NCBI GenBank assembly: GCA_045660565.1
Contig: JAZRDX010000096.1
Span: forward strand, 1-18,923
Source: SIG673 sp045660565
GTDB taxonomy: Bacteria; Bacillota; Clostridia; Oscillospirales; CAG-272
Reading direction: 5' to 3'
Length of the DNA stretch: 18,923 nucleotides
The position numbers and the translations under genes are program-made. The notes beneath the pieces are model-generated. The model saw nothing but the letters and a program-made list of their open reading frames with translations. It did no database searches and had not been told where the DNA came from. Positions 14,721-18,923 of this stretch are shown here, in pieces (the stretch's first letter is position 1; each line of letters opens with the position of its first letter).

Positions 14721-17700
14721 TTATTTCACAACCACGTTTTCGTCTCCGAGAAGCTTTTTAAGCTCTCCTATAACGAAGGGTGTGGCGTCAAGCCAAAGCT
14801 TCGTCTCATTAAGGTATTTATTTAGGTCTGCCTCGTAGAAGACCACGGGCGTCTCTCCCTCAAATATCTCGACAAGATTTTTCGCCTTTTTCGCCTCTCT
14901 CGTTTCCATATTCGGAACTCGGAGAAAGACCTTGTTTATTTTTTTCTGGTTGCCGCCTTGCGTGCTCACGCTTACACCGGTACCGCTTCGTACGTTGCCA
15001 CCCTGAACCGTTCCGCTTTGATAACGGCTTTGGTTCTGAGCCGCTTCGCTTTGATAACGGCTTTGATTCTGAGCCGCTTCGTTTTGATAACGGCTTTGAT
15101 TCTGAACCGCTTCGTTTTGACCGTTACCGTAACCGTTCTGCGCTCCGCTGTACCCGTACGCGTTTCCGTAACCTCTTGTGCGCGGCCTTTTATCCGCTTC
15201 GATAAGATCCTCAAAGGGAGAAGGACGCGAGGTGTATTTGCCGTTAGGACGCATCGGCGCCGCCGCGCGCATAATGATCTTCGGTTCCTCGTCCTCGCGT
15301 ACGCTTATCTCACCGTAAAGTGCTATAACCGCGTCGGGGATAAGCAGTCCCGCAAGCTCGGAAAAGGTCTTAGAAAAGACTATTACCTCAATTTCGCCCG
15401 TTCTGTCCTCAAGCGTAATAAACGCCATAGCATCACCCGAGCGGGTGTTTTTAACCGTTCTTCCGGTTATAAGTCCGCAAAGCGTTACGCTCTGCTTTTC
15501 GTGAAATTCGGGGCTGTCGTTGCCTTCCTCAAAGGCGCTTATCACCGAGGACACCCGCACAGGACTTAAATCCTTTTCGTTGTCGGAATATTCGTCGGTT
15601 ATATGCCCCGAAAAGTACATTCCGGACGCCTCACGTTCAAGGCCGAGCAGCACTCGCAGAGGAAATTCGGGTATATCGGAAAAGACGATTTCGGGAGCGG
15701 AAGCGCTATCCTCTCCGCCAAGGGCAAAGAGATTCATCTGTCCGCTTACAGTCTCTCTTTTTCTGTCCGTAACGTTGGTAATAATCTCGTCGTACTTTTC
15801 AAGCAGTCGGCTTCTGTAAACGCCCATTTCGTCAAACGCGCCCGCCTTGATAAGCATTTCTATCTGCTTACGGTTCATATCCCTGCCGTACATACGTTCG
15901 GTAAAATCAAGGAAATTTTTGAAGGCGCCGTGTCTTTCACGCTCGTCTATCATACGGGTTACAAAGCCTATTCCGACGTTTTTGAGCGCCGAAAGCCCGT
16001 ATCTTATATTCTTTCCGTCCGACGAAAAATTAACCTCACTTTCATTCACCGACGGCGGAAGTATCTTTATTCCGAGACGGGTTGCCTCCGACATGTATTC
16101 GAAAAGCTTTCCTCGGTTTCCAAGCTCGCTGGTCATAAGCGAGGCGAGAAACTCCGCAGGGTAGTGAGCTTTAAGATACGCCGTTCTGTACGCCAAAACG
16201 GAATACGCCGCGGCATGGCTTTTGTTAAACGCGTAGCCCGCGAAAGCAACTATCTCGTCAAAGAGCGCCGCCGCCTTTTCCCTATCGTGTCCGTTTTTCA
16301 CACAGCCGTCAAGGAAATCGTCTCTCTGTTTACTTATTACCTCCGGCTTTTTCTTTGAAATAGCCTTTCTGACTATATCTGCTTTACCGAATGAATAGGA
16401 AGCAAGCGTGCGAAAAAGCTGCATAACCTGCTCCTGATAAACGACGCAGCCGTAGGTTTCGTCAAGTATCTCGGAAAGCTCCGGGAAAACGTAGCTTACC
16501 TTTCCCGATTTTCTGTTTTCTATAAGCTTCGGTATTGCTTCCATAGGCCCCGGTCGGTACATCGAAACGGCAATCATTATATCGTCAATGCTTTCGGGCT
16601 TAAAGCTTGTAAGCATCTGTCTCATTCCGCCCGACTCAAGCTGAAAGACTCCCGCGGTCTGTCCCGATTTCAGAAGCTCAAACACCGCGCCGTCGTTTTC
16701 CGGGATATTTCCTACCGAGAACGAAGGTTCTTTTTTTCTTATCAGCTTTTCGGTATCCGAAATAACGGTAAGATAACGAAGTCCGAGAAAATCGAATTTA
16801 AGGAGACCAAGCTCCGCGACGGTATCCATATCAAACTGAGTAACCTGAACGTCTCCGCTTACCGCGAGCGGAACGTAATCGGAAACGGGCTTATCGCTTA
16901 TAACCACTCCTGCGGCGTGAGTCGATGCGTGTCTCGGCATACCCTCAAGCGATTTTGCCACCGAAAACAGTTTTTTTATCTCGACCGAGCCTTCGATAAG
17001 CGCCGTAACCTCTTTGCTTTTTTCGGCATCGGAAAGAGTAAAGCCGAATTTTTTAGGCAGAGCCTTTACTATACTGTCTCCGTCCGCGTAGGAAAGTCCC
17101 ATAGCTCTCGCGGCATCGCGAAGCGCCGCCTTTGCCGCCATTGTTCCAAAGGTTATTATCTGTGAAACCCTCTCGCTTCCGTATTTTTCGGAAACGTATT
17201 TTATAACCTCCTCGCGGCGTATATAACAGAAGTCTATATCAAAGTCGGGCATACTTACTCTTTCGGGGTTAAGAAACCGCTCGAAAATAAGCCCGTACCG
17301 AAGCGGATTTACGTCGGTAATGTTAAGCAGATACGCTATAAGACTGCCTGCTCCCGAGCCTCTGCCCGGTCCGACGGCAATTCCCTTTCCCTTTGCGTAC
17401 CCGACAAAATCCTGAACTATAAGATAGTATTCGGCATATCCCATTGAAATTATGACGGAAAGCTCGTATTCCATACGCTCACGGTACTTTTCCTCGGGAT
17501 TTTCTTCTGTATAAGCTATATCTCCCTTTTGTACCCTTCTTTGAAGCCCCTTTTCGGCAAGCGTGCGGAGATAGTCTCCGGGTGCGCTTCCGTCGGGAAC
17601 CGTATACGCGGGAAGATAGTATTTTCCAAAGGTAAAATCAAACTGACATCTCTCGGCTATCTTTACCGTGTTTTCCACAGCGTCGGGAAAATCCTTGAAA

Positions 17701-18461
17701 AGAGAGGTCATTTCTTCTGTGCTTTTGTAGTAAAACTCATTGGTCTCAAAGCCGAGAGGACGCCCATCGGTTATTTTTGAGCCCATCTGAATACACATCA
17801 TTATCGCCTGCGTATCAGCATCTGCCCTACGCAGATAGTGGACGTCGTTCGTCGCGACCAGCGGTATCCCCGTGCGCTCCGAAATTAGTCTCAGAACGGC
17901 ATTTACCTTTGTCTGCTCGGAAATGCCGTGCTGCTGGATTTCAAGATAAAAATTATCCTTTCCGAAGATTTCGGCAAGCTCTCTTACCTCCGTCTCAGCC
18001 TCGTCCGTCCTATCGGAGACTATAAGCCTCGGTATCCTGCCCGCAAGGCAGGCGGAAAGTGCGATAAGCCCCTCGCTGTACTCACGGAGAAGCTCCTTAT
18101 CGACACGGGGTTTGATGTAAAAGCCTTCGGTAAAGCTTCTCGAAACCATTTTTATCAGGTTTTTATACCCCGTTTCGTTTTTACAAAGCAGAACGAGATG
18201 ACCGCTTTCGCTGTCCTCGTTATAGGTTTTATCAAAACGGGTTCGCGGAGCGACGTAAACCTCGCAGCCGATTATCGGTTTAACTCCCTCGGCAACGCAC
18301 GCTTTATAGAACTCAACGGCTCCGTACATAACGCCGTGGTCGGTTATGGCAACCGCGGTATGCCCCTCCGCTTTGGCTCTTTTCGGTATATCCGAAATTC
18401 TGCATGCGCCGTCAAGCAGACTGTATTCACTGTGCAGATGAAGATGCACAAAATCTCCCAT
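14721..18461 (-). CDS. dnaE: DNA polymerase III alpha subunit, DnaE
   Basis: DnaE is a C-family replicative polymerase. In the 1246-aa product the PHP domain comes first with HLHLHSEYSLLDG (6-18), ITDHG (39-43), GCEVY (65-69) and NDVHY (205-209). The palm follows with GPGRGSGAGS (364-373) and PDFDIDF (405-411; D406 and D408 catalytic), then fingers, helix-hairpin-helix and an OB fold (about 990-1060, LITGRTVKNTRSGDAMAF). Between the OB fold and a conserved C-terminal piece (about 1173-1246) lies a low-complexity linker with an 11-residue tandem repeat. There is no exonuclease insert in the PHP domain, so it is not PolC. The ATG at 18459-18461 follows AAAGGAG by 9 nt; an in-frame GTG 13 codons upstream would bury that site. 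Confidence 0.96.
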   Translation of the reverse strand: MGDFVHLHLHSEYSLLDGACRISDIPKRAKAEGHTAVAITDHGVMYGAVEFYKACVAEGVKPIIGCEVYVAPRTRFDKTYNEDSESGHLVLLCKNETGYKNLIKMVSRSFTEGFYIKPRVDKELLREYSEGLIALSACLAGRIPRLIVSDRTDEAETEVRELAEIFGKDNFYLEIQQHGISEQTKVNAVLRLISERTGIPLVATNDVHYLRRADADTQAIMMCIQMGSKITDGRPLGFETNEFYYKSTEEMTSLFKDFPDAVENTVKIAERCQFDFTFGKYYLPAYTVPDGSAPGDYLRTLAEKGLQRRVQKGDIAYTEENPEEKYRERMEYELSVIISMGYAEYYLIVQDFVGYAKGKGIAVGPGRGSGAGSLIAYLLNITDVNPLRYGLIFERFLNPERVSMPDFDIDFCYIRREEVIKYVSEKYGSERVSQIITFGTMAAKAALRDAARAMGLSYADGDSIVKALPKKFGFTLSDAEKSKEVTALIEGSVEIKKLFSVAKSLEGMPRHASTHAAGVVISDKPVSDYVPLAVSGDVQVTQFDMDTVAELGLLKFDFLGLRYLTVISDTEKLIRKKEPSFSVGNIPENDGAVFELLKSGQTAGVFQLESGGMRQMLTSFKPESIDDIMIAVSMYRPGPMEAIPKLIENRKSGKVSYVFPELSEILDETYGCVVYQEQVMQLFRTLASYSFGKADIVRKAISKKKPEVISKQRDDFLDGCVKNGHDREKAAALFDEIVAFAGYAFNKSHAAAYSVLAYRTAYLKAHYPAEFLASLMTSELGNRGKLFEYMSEATRLGIKILPPSVNESEVNFSSDGKNIRYGLSALKNVGIGFVTRMIDERERHGAFKNFLDFTERMYGRDMNRKQIEMLIKAGAFDEMGVYRSRLLEKYDEIITNVTDRKRETVSGQMNLFALGGEDSASAPEIVFSDIPEFPLRVLLGLEREASGMYFSGHITDEYSDNEKDLSPVRVSSVISAFEEGNDSPEFHEKQSVTLCGLITGRTVKNTRSGDAMAFITLEDRTGEIEVIVFSKTFSELAGLLIPDAVIALYGEISVREDEEPKIIMRAAAPMRPNGKYTSRPSPFEDLIEADKRPRTRGYGNAYGYSGAQNGYGNGQNEAVQNQSRYQNEAAQNQSRYQSEAAQNQSRYQSGTVQGGNVRSGTGVSVSTQGGNQKKINKVFLRVPNMETREAKKAKNLVEIFEGETPVVFYEADLNKYLNETKLWLDATPFVIGELKKLLGDENVVVK
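15014..15119 (-). repeat. 33-bp tandem repeat inside dnaE (11-residue units)
   Basis: Copies start at 15014, 15047, 15080 and 15113 (the last partial), exactly 33 bp apart, and encode units of the form NEAAQNQSRYQ at about residues 1115-1149 of DnaE. DNA copies differ at only a few positions. Being a multiple of three, the repeat can change copy number without breaking the frame. Confidence 0.9.
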
Positions 18462-18489
18462 ACCGAAAAGCTCCTTTCTGCGGAAATCA

Positions 18490-18580
18490 CCGGGTAGCAC
18501 CCGGAGGCGAATGGCGACGGGAAGTTAATTCTAACATATCGAGCGTCGCTAAGGTGAGGTTTTGCGAAACCGGATATGTT
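18490..18580 (+). repeat. Dispersed hairpin repeat, copy B (upstream of dnaE)
   Basis: Read on the plus strand: hairpin CCGGG/CCCGG (18490-18504), 2 nt, GCGAATGGCGACG (18507-18519), a 24-nt loop, CGTCGCTAAG (18544-18553), GTGA, a GGTTT/AAACC hairpin, then GATATG (18573-18578). The 13-bp and 10-bp blocks are identical to copy A at 6540-6624. An alternative pairing, AACATATC (18533-18540) with GATATGTT (18573-18580), is perfect over 8 bp. The element covers about half of the 173-nt gap between dnaE and the next gene. Confidence 0.65.
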
Positions 18581-18634
18581 TGTATTTGATTACAGAGCTC
18601 ATATCACGGCTATACGCCAGCGGGGGCTCCCCGC

Positions 18635-18923
18635 CTACGCGTCTGTTTCAAGTCCGTATTTTGCTACCACGCCCTCTTTTATCTTGGTAAAGAGCGCAAG
18701 AGACAGACAGAAAACGGTTATATTGACAGCAAGGTTAAGCATCCAGTATTCGGGCACTATCAGAATAAGCGCCGAGAAAGCTACTGAAGAAACCGCGCTT
18801 ACAAATCCGAAGGCGGTAAACACCTTTATAAGTCTCTTTGTTTTCTGCACAAACTCAACGTTAAGACGGTTACTTCTTACGTACTCCTCGGAAAACTCGC
18901 ACGCGACGTGGGTGTCTGTAAGC
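18635..18923 (-). CDS. C-terminal end of an unknown membrane protein (partial)
   Basis: The frame is open from the right window edge to a TAG at 18635-18637, giving 96 residues; an internal GTG could look like a start but the frame clearly continues upstream of it. The visible part has a polar stretch (ending SEEYVRSNR), a basic QKTKRLIK segment, and two hydrophobic segments of about 20 residues separated by PEYW, ending with a short basic-acidic tail. I do not recognise the family. It would be the C-terminal membrane part of a larger protein. A GC-rich hairpin (GCGGGG/CCCCGC) lies directly after the stop. Confidence 0.6.
   Translation of the reverse strand, partial: LTDTHVACEFSEEYVRSNRLNVEFVQKTKRLIKVFTAFGFVSAVSSVAFSALILIVPEYWMLNLAVNITVFCLSLALFTKIKEGVVAKYGLETDA

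Noticed and set aside
15603..16358. 251-codon plus-strand frame opposite dnaE
   Set aside because: It is antisense to conserved polymerase sequence and has no supporting signal.
18618..18634. GC hairpin after the partial membrane-protein gene as a third copy of the dispersed repeat
   Set aside because: It resembles the G-rich hairpin of copy A but lacks the GCGAATGGCGACG and CGTCGCTAAG blocks, so similarity may come from simple G/C palindromes.

Overview
The window looks like chromosomal DNA of a low-to-moderate GC Gram-positive bacterium, most likely an uncultured member of class Clostridia (Bacillota). The support is indirect: a holB - ricT (yaaT) - trmN6 (yabB) block in the Bacillus/Clostridium order, strong GGAG-type ribosome binding sites, near-consensus sigma-A promoters with 17-bp spacers, several GTG/TTG codons around starts, a clostridial-type FeoA/FeoB pair and an Mrp protein with an N-terminal cysteine cluster. 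I cannot place it more finely. All genes except feoAB lie on the minus strand.

Layout. Positions 1-3800 (minus) hold an information-processing block: clamp-loader subunit delta' (holB), RicT with a very long disordered Gly/Gln/Asn/Arg-rich tail, a 57-residue 2[4Fe-4S] ferredoxin with its own promoter and terminator, and the start of a tRNA adenine-N6 methyltransferase cut by the left edge. Positions 3801-4085 are a control region with a perfect sigma-A promoter for holB. feoA-feoB (plus, 4086-6455) encode Fe(II) uptake and end in a 35-bp palindromic terminator. Then on the minus strand come ornithine carbamoyltransferase, TrkH and TrkA (K+ uptake), an unusual 984-residue fusion of a nucleoside-hydrolase-like domain to a raffinose-synthase/Sip1-type GH36 alpha-galactosidase, the Fe-S carrier ATPase Mrp, replicative DNA polymerase DnaE, and the 3' end of an unknown membrane protein cut by the right edge.

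How the genes relate. holB and dnaE are both replication genes but lie about 11 kb apart here. Fe-S/iron chemistry recurs: FeoAB brings in iron, Mrp carries Fe-S clusters, and the ferredoxin and RicT both have cluster-binding cysteines. No mobile element, phage, CRISPR or defence system is visible.

The most unusual items are the nucleoside hydrolase-GH36 fusion; a two-copy hairpin repeat (6540-6624 and 18490-18580) with a 13-bp identical block, the same 6-bp stem and a loop of exactly 24 nt in both; the RicT tail; an 11-residue tandem repeat inside DnaE; and a nested palindromic element at 13688-13764. I do not see a clear new multi-gene system. The fusion enzyme and the intergenic repeats are the best candidates for undescribed biology.
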